A DNA stretch of 64,000 bases, taken from NCBI GenBank assembly GCA_019429465.1, contig JAHYIV010000005.1, positions 1-64,000 on the forward strand, given 5' to 3'. The notes under the pieces were generated by a model. The model was not told the DNA's origin and did not search any database. It saw only the letters and a list, made by a program, of their open reading frames with translations. Position 1 is the first letter of the stretch, and each line of letters opens with the position of its first letter. The position numbers and the translations under genes are program-made. The stretch comes from Desulfoarculaceae bacterium (GTDB taxonomy: Bacteria; Desulfobacterota; Desulfobulbia; Desulfobulbales; Desulfocapsaceae). Shown piece by piece: positions 50,880-58,905 of this stretch.

Positions 50880-51066
50880 CAGGCTTGACAAATGGGTATT
50901 TCATTCCATCTCATCCTGACTTTCTCCACCTGTCCAGCCAGGCGACCATCCTCGGGCAACCGTTTTCGCAAGCGGCCGGGAGGCCGGCAGACTCCCGACA
51001 ATTCCCGCTAAAAAAAAGCTGCGGCCACCGTCCTGGTCGGAAACATGCACTGCGCCGGTAAAATGA
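50880..51066. repeat. 190-bp dispersed repeat, copy 1
   Basis: Runs from GCTTGACAAATGGGTATTTC through CTCATCCTGACTTTCTCCACC to ACTGCGCCGGTAAAATGAA. A diverged copy lies at 58236-58423. No reading frame is conserved between the two, so it is probably non-coding. Confidence 0.8.
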
Positions 51067-51071
51067 ATTCC

Positions 51072-51193
51072 AAATTTGATAGTCTTGCAAAAAGTCTAAA
51101 ATGTCAAATATCGCATTTGTAACCTGCTGAAATTACGAGGGCGAAATTTGGGAAAAGGCCTGTTTTGGGACTTTTTGCGAGACCATCAAATTT
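51072..51193. repeat. MITE-like element C (122 bp)
   Basis: Ends AAATTTGATAGTCTTGCAAAA and the inverted TTTTGCGAGACCATCAAATTT, about 22 bases with a few mismatches. The ends recall MITE A (GATGGTTTCGTAAAAA), so they may belong to one superfamily. It directly follows the 190-bp repeat. Confidence 0.78.
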
Positions 51194-51326
51194 ACATGCA
51201 ATGTGATGATGAGCAAATATAGCCGGTTATATGGCTATATGAAAAAGCATGTTTCTGCCCCTTGTCTTCCCGGCCCCTGTGCGCTATTCTATACTGTATA
51301 CGTAATACGTAAGAAATGGAGGCATT

Positions 51327-51557
51327 ATGCATAAAAAAATGACCATCTCGCTTGATGAAGCGGTGTACGAAGGATTATACCGGACCATTGGCCGGCGGCA
51401 TATGAGCCGGTTTATCGAGGATCTGCTCCGCCCGCATGTCCTGGACAGCTCGTTGGACGCTGGCTATAAGGCCATGGCCGCCGACAGAGAGCGGGAGAGC
51501 GAGGCAAAAGAATGGTGTGACACCCTGGCAAAGGATATGATTAATGAAACGCGGTGA
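51327..51557 (+). CDS. MazE-type antitoxin
   Basis: A 76-residue protein MHKKMTISLDEAVYEGLYRTIGRRHMSRFIEDLLRPHV, a ribbon-helix-helix type DNA-binding domain, with an acidic tail that should bind MazF. TGGAGGCATT precedes the ATG. A TACGTAATACGTA repeat just upstream is a possible operator. It overlaps the toxin gene by 14 bases. Confidence 0.85.
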   Translation: MHKKMTISLDEAVYEGLYRTIGRRHMSRFIEDLLRPHVLDSSLDAGYKAMAADRERESEAKEWCDTLAKDMINETR

Positions 51558-51870
51558 GGTCTGGTGGGTGGAGTTTGATCCTGCCGTGGGGAGTGAGATC
51601 CGCAAGACCAGGCCCGGCATTATCATCAGCAATGATGCCGCCAACCGGAATCTTGCACGGGTGGTTGTCGTGCCCCTGACCAGCAGTGTGGACCGTCAAT
51701 ATCCCGGTGAAGCGTTGGTGACCGTGGATGTAAAACAGGCAAAGGCCATGGCGGATCAGATCATGGCCGCCGATAAAAGCCGCCTGCAAAGCCAGCTTGG
51801 TGTTTTATCCAAGGCGGATATGCACTTGGTGGAAGACGCCATCCGCGTTCATCTGGGTTTGCGTAAATAG
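51544..51870 (+). CDS. MazF/PemK-type endoribonuclease toxin
   Basis: A 108-residue toxin. MKRGEVWWVEFDPAVGSEIRKTRPGIIISNDAAN is the typical PemK/MazF start with the catalytic-loop arginine, and VVVVPLTSSV follows. Cleaves single-stranded mRNA by family. It is translationally coupled to mazE. Confidence 0.95.
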   Translation: MKRGEVWWVEFDPAVGSEIRKTRPGIIISNDAANRNLARVVVVPLTSSVDRQYPGEALVTVDVKQAKAMADQIMAADKSRLQSQLGVLSKADMHLVEDAIRVHLGLRK

Positions 51871-51907
51871 GGGATTTGGTATTGTATCGAGGTAGATGGG
51901 GTCAGAG

Positions 51908-52112
51908 GTAGACATCTGGTTCCCATGCGCCGCAGGTAAGCGAAGACTCCGGGGGAACCCCTCCAGGATGCGCGGCATCCCGTGGCCCAAGAGGTGCCAA
52001 TTCCCCGTGCATCCGCAGCCCCCCGCCCTTTCCACCTGCCTTCTCCGGCGCTTACGGAGAATCACCGCTCTTGCGCAGGCTTGTGCCGGAGGATGCTCCG
52101 CATGGGAACGAG
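51908..52112. repeat. GTTCCCATGCG-type repeat with inverted ends
   Basis: Begins GGTTCCCATGCGCCGCAGG and ends CTCCGCATGGGAACG. A shorter relative is at 47799. The CCTCCAGGATGCGCGGCATCCCGTGGCCC segment is shared. Similar elements are frequent in other bacterial genomes. Confidence 0.8.
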
Positions 52113-52182
52113 GGAAAACCACCCCCGGCCCCTCCTTAACAAGGAGGGGAGCCAGGGACAAATGAGCAAGAGAGGGTAGTTA

Positions 52183-52413
52183 CGGGTATCGCAGGCAGAA
52201 TTTGCCAGGGCAATTGGTGTTTCTCCTCTGCGGATAGCACACGTTACCAGAGGAGCGCGCCCGGTGACGGCAGAATTGGCATTGCTGTTTGGCCACGCCT
52301 TCGACCAGTCACCGCAATACTGGATGAACCTAGAGGCAGACTTCGACTTGAAAATTGCAGAGTCTTGTCTTGGTGACCGCCTGGTTGCTGTTCTTACTTT
52401 CGTGCAGAGTTAA
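52183..52413 (+). pseudogene. HigA-type antitoxin remnant
   Basis: Not in the ORF track. One frame reads SQAEFARAIGVSPLRIAHVT, then RGARPVTAELALLFGHAF and SPQYWMNLEADFDLKI to a TAA at 52411: an XRE/HigA C-terminus of about 73 residues. A TAG precedes it in frame and no start is present. The matching toxin gene is absent. It is a decayed higBA. Confidence 0.85.
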
Positions 52414-52516
52414 GAGATATCACGATAATCAGTCAAAGAGAGGGGGGCAGGCTGGACTAATGGGCATTGCGCTTCATTGGTTGAAAATAATAACCATAAC
52501 ACACGGCATCACCGAT

Positions 52517-52888
52517 TTACTTTTTGAAATAGTTGACACCTGGAATGTTGGCGAAGTGAATATCTTGCGTCCAAATTGTTGCGTTACAATATCTGGCAGT
52601 CGTTAGGATTATACTGTCTGCCATTGGCAGCTTGCTTTGCAAACTGATTTGTGATGCATCAACCGCCAATTTTGCTGTCAAATCAACAATTTTCCCTTTC
52701 TGCATCGCCGCGATTACCTGCACAGCTTCATCACTTCCGGACTCCCGCAAAACGACCTTTGTGACTTCATAGATTATAATTGTAGGAACAATGAGGGATT
52801 GAATATCCTGCAATGGAGACAAAAAATGCTCCGCGGAAGGATCATCGGCAAAAAACGACAACCAGCCTGAAGAATCGACAATATTCAT
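52517..52888 (-). CDS. vapC: VapC-type PIN-domain toxin
   Basis: A 123-residue PIN ribonuclease. Catalytic acids are D5 (MNIVDSSGWL), E41 (IIIYEVTKV), D91 (LPMADSIIL) and D109 (TIWTQDIHF). It overlaps the AbrB-type antitoxin gene by four bases. Normal length for VapC; target RNA unknown. Confidence 0.94.
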   Translation of the reverse strand: MNIVDSSGWLSFFADDPSAEHFLSPLQDIQSLIVPTIIIYEVTKVVLRESGSDEAVQVIAAMQKGKIVDLTAKLAVDASQISLQSKLPMADSIILTTARYCNATIWTQDIHFANIPGVNYFKK

Positions 52889-53091
52889 ATTCTGTCGTTC
52901 TCTCGCTCAAAGTCAGTATTGATTCCCTTAAGAAATCCTCGCAGGGAGGCAATGTCCCGCTCTGGAACCAGTTCAATTCTTCCAGCATATTCGATGACTT
53001 GCATCTTCTGTCCCGGGCGGAGTTGTAGCGATTCCCTCACAGCACGGGGAATAACGACTTGAAATTTTGGTGACACAGTTACTGTTTGCAT
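52885..53091 (-). CDS. vapB: AbrB-type antitoxin (VapB)
   Basis: A 68-residue protein. MQTVTVSPKFQVVIPRAVRESLQLRPGQKMQV is a SpoVT/AbrB swapped-hairpin DNA-binding domain, followed by a short toxin-binding tail. ATG 53091 follows TAGGAGGCG; the longer ORF start at 53136 lacks support. Complete module with vapC. Confidence 0.93.
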   Translation of the reverse strand: MQTVTVSPKFQVVIPRAVRESLQLRPGQKMQVIEYAGRIELVPERDIASLRGFLKGINTDFERENDRI

Positions 53092-53217
53092 GACACGCCT
53101 CCTATCGATGATGTTATGGTATGACGATATCAACATCGTTCTTGTTTTGCAACTGATAAAGGAAAAAGGGGACAGAATTGGAATTACACAAATAGGGTAA
53201 TTAGGCTACTAAGACAA

Positions 53218-53272
53218 GGAGTCAGGACTCCGAGACGTTAACCTCATCTTGTCATCTTGGAGGCCTGACCCC
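53218..53272. repeat. GGGGTCAGGC hairpin repeat, copy 2
   Basis: Same as 50065-50119 with one change in the loop-proximal arm. Preceded by GGCTACTAAGACAA as in copy 1. Confidence 0.92.
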
Positions 53273-53306
53273 GGCACACGCATGACCCCGGCACACGGCA
53301 AGTCCC

Positions 53307-53346
53307 TTGACGTCAGGCCCAATCTGACGTACAGTAATCCTGTACA
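53307..53346 (+). promoter_or_regulatory. Promoter and operator of yefM-yoeB
   Basis: TTGACG, 17 bases, TACAGT (53330-53335). A palindrome ACGTACAG-TAATC-CTGTACAT covers the -10, carrying the TGTACA core typical of YefM operators. Confidence 0.78.
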
Positions 53347-53368
53347 TCATTTTCCACGGAGGATACCA

Positions 53369-53647
53369 ATGTCCATTCAAACAACTTACACTGATGCCCG
53401 CGCGCGATTTTCTGGTCTTTGTGATGCCGCGACGGCAGACAGGGAAGTCATCATTATTCGACGGCGTGGCGCTGAAGATGTAGCGCTTATTGCCGCAGAT
53501 GAACTTGAAAGTCTTCAGGAGACCGCGCATCTTCTGCGTTCCCCTAAAAATGCCAGACGCCTTCTTACCGCCCTCGAACGAGCATTGCAACGGTCTGAAA
53601 AACCTGAGTCATTGAAAAGTCTTCAGAAGGAAATGGGGCTTGAGTGA
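53369..53647 (+). CDS. yefM: YefM-type antitoxin
   Basis: A 92-residue Phd/YefM protein. MSIQTTYTDARARFSGLCDAATADREVIIIRRRGAEDVALI is the DNA-binding domain; HLLRSPKNARRLLTALERA is the toxin-wrapping part. ATG 53369 follows CGGAGG; the longer ORF start at 53249 lies in the repeat. The yoeB start overlaps its stop. Confidence 0.94.
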   Translation: MSIQTTYTDARARFSGLCDAATADREVIIIRRRGAEDVALIAADELESLQETAHLLRSPKNARRLLTALERALQRSEKPESLKSLQKEMGLE

Positions 53648-53934
53648 AAAAAACCGCTCCTGCAAAGAGTAAAATATATAGAGACGCTGTTTTTCATCCT
53701 GAATTTCGAGACGATCTCCGCCACTGGGTGGAAACAGACCGGAAGACGGCATTACGAGTCCTGACTCTTGTCGAGACCATTCTCCGCGATCCATTTCATG
53801 GTATCGGCAAGCCTGAACCCTTGAAATATCTGACACCCGGCACATGGTCACGGCGATTGACACAGGAGCACAGACTTGTCTATCTGGTCACAGATGACCG
53901 GGTGGATTTTCTTCAGGCTCGTTACCATTACTGA
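53644..53934 (+). CDS. yoeB: YoeB-type mRNA interferase toxin
   Basis: A 96-residue toxin with the standard ending GIGKPEPLKYLTPGTWSRRL and HRLVYLV..LQARYHY, including the C-terminal RYHY. The start is GTG at 53644, overlapping the yefM stop (GTGA). The N-terminus is about ten residues longer than usual (MKKTAPAKSK). Complete module with its own promoter. Confidence 0.94.
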   Translation: MKKTAPAKSKIYRDAVFHPEFRDDLRHWVETDRKTALRVLTLVETILRDPFHGIGKPEPLKYLTPGTWSRRLTQEHRLVYLVTDDRVDFLQARYHY

Positions 53935-53988
53935 TTGAAGCCCCCTCAAATCTCACCTATCTTAACAGGAAATAGGTGGAAAAAGCAG

Positions 53989-56015
53989 GGTAGAGTAGGA
54001 AACTGATTTGCCAGTCAGCGCACAGGACTTTTATTTGACGCCTCGCCGCCCGCAGCTACTACGTGTCAACTGGCCTAATCGTCCATCAGCCTCCCCTCAT
54101 CAAACCGGACGTGCAGTTTTCCCGCATCCGGCTTTCCGATGTCCTTCACACCAAGGCATGCGCCGTGCGCCAGCCCGCAACTGTAGGAACCTTGTATAAC
54201 CCGTAACAATCATAAAGATCGCGACTTGGAAAACGACGTAAGCCGGTTCCTCTGTCCTTCACCTTATGACGCTTCATCATGTGAGTACGTAACCGGTCTT
54301 CCGCATGTGTCTTGACCTTGCCCATTACCTCACTTGAATTACGATAGTGGAAATAGTTCACCCAGCCTCGCAGGCTCCGGTTCACGTTGCCAACAATGTT
54401 TTCCAAGGGGATGGGGGTCAAGTTCCTCCCCGTCAATTTCTTCAGTTTCGCCTTGATCTTCATAAGCGATTTATCGGCAGGTCGGACACTTGGATATTGC
54501 TTTCCAGTTTTCATACCTTGACTCATCTGAATCGTAAAACCCAGGAAATTAAATCCGGTTTGGGTGGCATCCACTATATGGGTCTTGGTCTCGTTGAGGC
54601 TGAGGCCCAGTCGTTCCAATACATGACGCACCACCTTCAGCGGTTCCTCTACATCTTTTCGACACATGACTACAAAATCATCGGCATACCGCACGAGATG
54701 CGCTTGCAGTTTGCCTTTCAAGTGCCGCCTTTGCCATATCCGGTCAAGAATATGCAAGTAGCAGTTGGCCAACAGCGGGGAAATCACACCACCTTGCGGC
54801 GTCCCTTTACGATTGGACTTGCCGCCACCCACGGTCTTCTTCACACCGTTTTCGTCTTCACCAATGATCGGGGCTTTGAGCCATTGCTTAATGAGATGTA
54901 ATATCCCCCCATCGACAATACGCTCGGCCACCACAGCCATCAGCTTGGCGTGCGGGATGCTGTCAAAGTATTTCGACAGGTCCGCATCAATGACTTGGGT
55001 ATAGCCTGCCCATAGTGTATTGGCAATGTCATCCACTGCATCGTGTGCCGATCTCTTGGGCCGGAATCCGTACGAGTGCGGACAGAAATCAGCTTCAAAA
55101 ATCGGTTCGATGATGAGCTTCACCGCCATTTGTGCTACCCGGTCTCGGATAGTCGGAATCCCCAACGGTCGCAAACTGCCATCCGCTTTAGGAATCATGA
55201 CGCGCCGCACCGGTTGGGCTCGGTAGGTCTTCTCTTTCAGATCACGGGCCAGTTCCTGCAAAAACGTTTCTACCCCTATTCCGTCCTCTATGGCCTCGAA
55301 GCTGAGTCCATCAACACCCGGACCACCTCGGTTGGCACGAACAAGTCGCCAGGCATGACTGAGTATGTCTCCCCGGCTGATCTTGTCGTAGAGCGCGTAA
55401 AAGCGATAGGCCGGTTCTAGCTTGGCCTTGGCATACAGCTTCCTCTGTAGCGTCCTGATTCTGTCTGGGGTGGTTAGCGACATGGCAATCCCCTGATCCT
55501 CCGCTCTTTGGTTGCATGAACAAAGCAGGGTCCCTTCCCTCGTCCGGGGTTATGTTGTCCCACGAACTCTAACGGTACTATGAACCCCTCCGACTCCCGC
55601 TTCGGGACGATGCGCTTTCGTTTCCTTATACGCACCGATCGGTGGCCTCCCCACCTCCAGAAACGGGTCTCCAGCACTGGGCAATAAATCTTCGAAAACA
55701 TGCCAACCTTGCTACCCCGGGAGTCGATAGATGCCACTTCCGTTATTCCAGCACCCATCCAACGGCCTTCCCCTTCTGACCACAGGGTCGGCTTCTCCAA
55801 ATCAATTTACGAGGCTACTTGTGGGTTCACTTACGTTTCGGCCTGCTTTCTTGCTGTTTGGAAACTCACGACCCCGTGTTACCACGACGCCGCTTCCTCA
55901 TACTACCGGGGCGTACGGACAACTCCCCAGACGGGACTTCAACCCGCTAGATTTACTGCTGTTACTGCGAACGGTCAGGTCTTGCAATCCAATAAATTGA
56001 CCAGTTAATACGTGC
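53989..56015 (-). mobile_element. Group II intron (complete or nearly so)
   Basis: Contains the reverse transcriptase ORF (54146-55483), an upstream structured region (55484-56015, domains I-IV) and, after the ORF, domain V near 54100-54145 on the minus strand (AGCCGGATGCGGGAAAACTG followed by CACGTCCGGTT) and domain VI. The 3' edge is shared with the fragment at 49668. The 5' boundary is not exact. Just outside it the flank reads AAGTCAAGCCTGAC, suggesting insertion into the island repeat. Confidence 0.88.
54146..55483 (-). CDS. ltrA: Group II intron reverse transcriptase/maturase
   Basis: A 445-residue intron-encoded protein. The reverse transcriptase blocks include [20 protein letters not shown], the active-site [18 protein letters not shown] and FNFLGFTI. 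Behind it is the maturase (GIIM) domain ([19 protein letters not shown]). There is no HNH endonuclease domain, so retrohoming would use replication forks. The frame is intact, so the intron may be active. Confidence 0.95.
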   Translation of the reverse strand: MSLTTPDRIRTLQRKLYAKAKLEPAYRFYALYDKISRGDILSHAWRLVRANRGGPGVDGLSFEAIEDGIGVETFLQELARDLKEKTYRAQPVRRVMIPKADGSLRPLGIPTIRDRVAQMAVKLIIEPIFEADFCPHSYGFRPKRSAHDAVDDIANTLWAGYTQVIDADLSKYFDSIPHAKLMAVVAERIVDGGILHLIKQWLKAPIIGEDENGVKKTVGGGKSNRKGTPQGGVISPLLANCYLHILDRIWQRRHLKGKLQAHLVRYADDFVVMCRKDVEEPLKVVRHVLERLGLSLNETKTHIVDATQTGFNFLGFTIQMSQGMKTGKQYPSVRPADKSLMKIKAKLKKLTGRNLTPIPLENIVGNVNRSLRGWVNYFHYRNSSEVMGKVKTHAEDRLRTHMMKRHKVKDRGTGLRRFPSRDLYDCYGLYKVPTVAGWRTAHALV

Positions 56016-56085
56016 AAATGTCAGGCTTGACTTCAGACCTCGTAAACAACGAGGGAAGATAGGGACACTCCCGAATGGCGCTAGT

Positions 56086-57740
56086 TTAAGGGTTTGTAGC
56101 GCGATATGCGCTCCGATGCGGAGTCTCTCTCATTTCATGTCTCGGCGAGTTCATTAAATCATAATTTTTTCGTCGTCGCTTAAGGCATCGAGGTTCTTTT
56201 CGCCCTGGGCGTTGCCTGATCGGAGTGTTGGTCATCGCGTCATACAAATCACTGATCATTCTGAACCGCTTTATCCGGCTGATCTTCGTCTGATTTAGAT
56301 GTGGCTCCCAGCTGCGGAGGGCCTGCACACTGCCCTTAAAGCTTACTACTCGAACCTCAAGACCCGCTTCCTCTGCCGCCTCGTACATCAACCGCCGGAT
56401 ACAGTTATAGGCAATGAAATTCATTAAGATTGATGGCGTCGTAAAAAGTCGCCAACTGCTTCGTTGCTGCAAATTATCTCGTCACTGCGGCGTACTCAAG
56501 TACGCCTCATTCCTCGAAATTTGCGCGCCTCGCATTTGACGCTTTTTACTTAGCCATCCCAGAAATTGAGTTTTTACGAAACCATCAAGATTTCTTTGCG
56601 AATCATCTCTGGTGTTCGGCAGCGCAAGATATCCAGGCCCATAGTCGTCTTGATGTCGCGGAAAAACAGCTCGACATCCCCCCGCTTTAAGTAAAGATCG
56701 GCAATTTGCTCAGCAGGATATTGCTTGGCATCGAGCAGGGTGGTAACGATGTGACACCCCTGTGTCCTAAATCCAGGATGTGTCACCGTGACCTTGATTT
56801 GTCTCAAAACCAGCTCTTTCGGCAGCTCCTCCCATGCGTCTTTCGAATACGACAGAATGGTGTTATAGACGGGGCGTTCCCATTTTATCAGCAGATCGTT
56901 ATTCCCGAGTTTTTTGAGGCTGCCAGCTGAGCTGACCGGCGTTCTTCCGGCAAGGGTAACAACGCTATCAACACCTTGCTTTTCCAGGTTTGCGATGTCG
57001 AAATAACTACAGAACCCTTTGTCTCCCAGAAAGATGTCACCCTGCCTGAACATCTTCCACTGTTTACGGAACAACGGCAGCTCATGATTTTTCTTATTAC
57101 CGATGGCGTAACTGAGTAAAGCCCCACTTTCCAGAGAAAAACAGGCGCAGATACGAGCCGTCGGGAATCCGCATCCCGGCTTCTGGGAGGCCAACTGTGG
57201 CCAAACCTCCTGGTTCTCCGGGGTATCCGGCATGCTGACTCCTGTCCCTTCAACAACAATAACCCGCCGGTTATTCAGCAATCCGGCCACCGGTATTTTA
57301 TCAAGCCGATCTGCCGTGTGTTCAAAAATCTCAAAGAGCATCTGTTCATCTAACTTCTTACGAGCCGTGCAGTATGAAGCGGTCGAAGATGAAGGAACTT
57401 TGATTCCCTTGACGGAGGCATAGGACTGAAGCTTGCGGATCACTTCCTTGCAGCCTCCGTCCGCATCCAGCACCTAACTGAAAAAGGCCCAAAAGGTATT
57501 CTCTTTGGAGAAAATCCTTCGGCGACTCATGGCCCCGTCCCGCTCCTGCTTGAGAAGTGTGCGAGGAATAAACCTTTCAAAGACCTCGCCGATCTGTTTG
57601 AAAGATTTTTGCCTCAACAGAGCTATTTTTTCGGCAAGTTTCTGCTGGGCTGAACGTGGTTTACGACGCAAGGTACGCGACTGAAACCCTGGAAGCATTG
57701 GCATTGTTTTTATTATATTTTGCATTGGTAAATATACCAA
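56086..57740 (-). pseudogene. IS4-family transposase, double-disrupted
   Basis: Read on the minus strand the transposase starts at 57740. It is stopped by an in-frame TAG at 57474 (FFS-stop-VLDADGG, likely a former CAG). It then continues as a 299-residue frame with DDE-type motifs (GVSMPDTPENQ, FLGDKGFCSYFD, YLKRGDVELFFRDIKTTMGLD) until the MITE A insertion at 56586. The C-terminus resumes beyond the MITE (NFIAYNCIRRLMYEAAEEAG). One acidic residue near the first catalytic position is E (VVEGTG). It cannot make a full transposase. Confidence 0.92.
56432..56586. repeat. MITE family A, copy 3, inserted in the transposase
   Basis: 155 bp with the same terminal inverted repeats as 31294-31448. 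It is flanked on both sides by AAGATT, a 6-bp target duplication. Removing one duplication and the element restores the frame (KEI-LM-NFIAYN). Confidence 0.95.
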
Positions 57741-57811
57741 TTTTAGCCAATGTTTTCAGCTTGTTTCTCCTAGAAAAAAACCTTAAACTAGTGCCATTCG
57801 GGAGTGTCCCT

Positions 57812-57933
57812 AATTTCCCAAACAACTCAAGATGGTTCAGGCATGGATCGAAATCCACAAGGAAGAGTTGTTTGTCGATTGGGAACTAGCCATCAGTGGT
57901 GAAGACCCGTTTCGCATTGCTCCCCTTCAATGA
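57812..57933 (+). pseudogene. DUF4160 protein fragment (5' cut by IS4)
   Basis: Frame FPKQLKMVQAWIEIHKEELF, then VDWELAISGEDPFRIAPLQ and TGA. This is the C-terminus of DUF4160 proteins, which usually sit beside DUF2442 genes as a TA-like pair. The N-terminus has been lost at the right end of the insertion sequence. Not in the ORF track. Confidence 0.8.
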
Positions 57934-57942
57934 GGTTATTCT

Positions 57943-58203
57943 ATGTTGCTTGATATCATCACAGTTCACCCTCGGCCGAATTTTCAGCTCGATCTTGAAT
58001 TCCAAAACGGAGAACGTCGCCGTTTTGACGTGCGCCCCTTCCTTGCGATGAAGCCATGGACTCGCATTGCTTCACCCGCCGTATTCAACCTTGTGCGCGT
58101 AGAATATGGCACAGTGGTGTGGCCAGGTGAGGTCGATATCGCCCCGGGAACACTTTACGACGACTCGGTTCCCCTTGACAGCTTGTCAGAAAAAAACAGG
58201 TAA
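57943..58203 (+). CDS. DUF2442-family protein
   Basis: An 86-residue protein MLLDIITVHPRPNFQLDLEFQNGERRRFDVRPFL. WPGEVDIAPGTLYDDSVPL is the family C-terminus. It probably formed a TA-type pair with the DUF4160 gene upstream. ATG follows GAGGTTATTCT. Confidence 0.85.
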   Translation: MLLDIITVHPRPNFQLDLEFQNGERRRFDVRPFLAMKPWTRIASPAVFNLVRVEYGTVVWPGEVDIAPGTLYDDSVPLDSLSEKNR

Positions 58204-58235
58204 AAAGAGGGCTAGATTTGGAGGGTGTAGAGGGG

Positions 58236-58423
58236 GGTCAGTCTGGACAAATGGGCATGTCATTCCATCTCATCCTGACTTTCTCCACCTGTCCAGACAG
58301 ATGGTCAGCCTCGGGCAACGGTTTTGCAATCGGCCGGGAGGCTGGCTGACTCGCGATAATTCCCGCTTAAAAAATCTGCAGCCACTGGCCCGGCATCGGA
58401 ATATTAACTGCGCCAGAAAAAAT
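58236..58423. repeat. 190-bp dispersed repeat, copy 2
   Basis: Diverged copy of 50880-51066, sharing ATTCCATCTCATCCTGACTT and the region around CGGCCGGGAGGC. It is preceded by GGGGGGTCAGTCTGGACAAATG. Confidence 0.8.
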
Positions 58424-58495
58424 GAAACCCAGGTTTACGTTTCATGTGATGATGGGTCGCGTCATTAGATCCGCATCTTTTTTATTCCCCCACCC

Positions 58496-58639
58496 GTCAC
58501 TGCGAGGCGCGCAGCAACGTGGCAGTCCAGAGAGGTGTGGGGCCACGGTCACTCAGTCCTCCGGCGTTACTTCACCCCCGCTCGGTCAGACGGGCCGGGA
58601 TCTCTCTGGATTGCTTCGCTGCCGCTCGTAAAGACGATG
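58496..58639. repeat. GTCACTGCGAGG-type inverted-end repeat
   Basis: GTCACTGCGAGGCGC and GCAGTCCAGAGAG near the left are mirrored by CTCTCTGGATTGCTTCGCTG and GCTCGTAAAGACGA near the right. This resembles a repeat widespread in bacteria (CGTCATTGCGAG..GAAGCAATCC). No gene is seen from 58204 to 58905. Confidence 0.7.
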
Positions 58640-58737
58640 CCCCTGGCCCCTGCCACTTCCCCGGAGGATTACCTGCTGGCCCTGACACCTGTTGTCGCCT
58701 TTACCTGGCCGCCTTCGGACTTTACAACGTAAGACAA

Positions 58738-58792
58738 GGAGTCAGGCCTCCAAGAGGTTAACCTCATCTTGTCATCTTGGAGGCCTGACCCC
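58738..58792. repeat. GGGGTCAGGC hairpin repeat, copy 3
   Basis: GGAGTCAGGCCTCCAAGA, loop with GGTTAACC, TCTTGGAGGCCTGACCCC; here the arms pair almost perfectly. It marks the right edge of the TA island. Confidence 0.92.
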
Positions 58793-58834
58793 GTTGTCCT
58801 GCCTGATTTCTAATTTCCCTCAATTTCCCCCCCC

Positions 58835-58881
58835 AAAAAAAAGGCCCAGACCAGCCGAGATATCAAGCTGGTCTGGGCCTA
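58835..58881 (-). terminator. Rho-independent terminator of the PilY1-like gene
   Basis: On the minus strand AGGCCCAGACCAGC and GCTGGTCTGGGCCT form a 14-bp stem followed by a T8 run, 25 bases past the stop codon. Confidence 0.95.
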
Positions 58882-58905
58882 CCTTATCGCCTCACGAACT
58901 CCTCT

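Larger units (their letters stand above)
56061..57811 (-). mobile_element. IS4-type insertion sequence, inactivated
   Basis: Bounded by inverted repeats starting AGGGACACTCCCGAATGGC at 56061 and its complement ending at 57811, about 31 bases each. No clear target duplication. About 1.59 kb once the MITE inside it is removed. It cuts off the 5' part of the DUF4160 gene on its right. Confidence 0.9.

Noticed and set aside
55474-55800. 108-residue ORF upstream of the intron reverse transcriptase
   Set aside because: It lies in the structured RNA part of the group II intron and has no protein-like features.
44100-58800. CRISPR array
   Set aside because: The repeats are irregularly spaced, in several forms and orientations, and no cas gene is seen.
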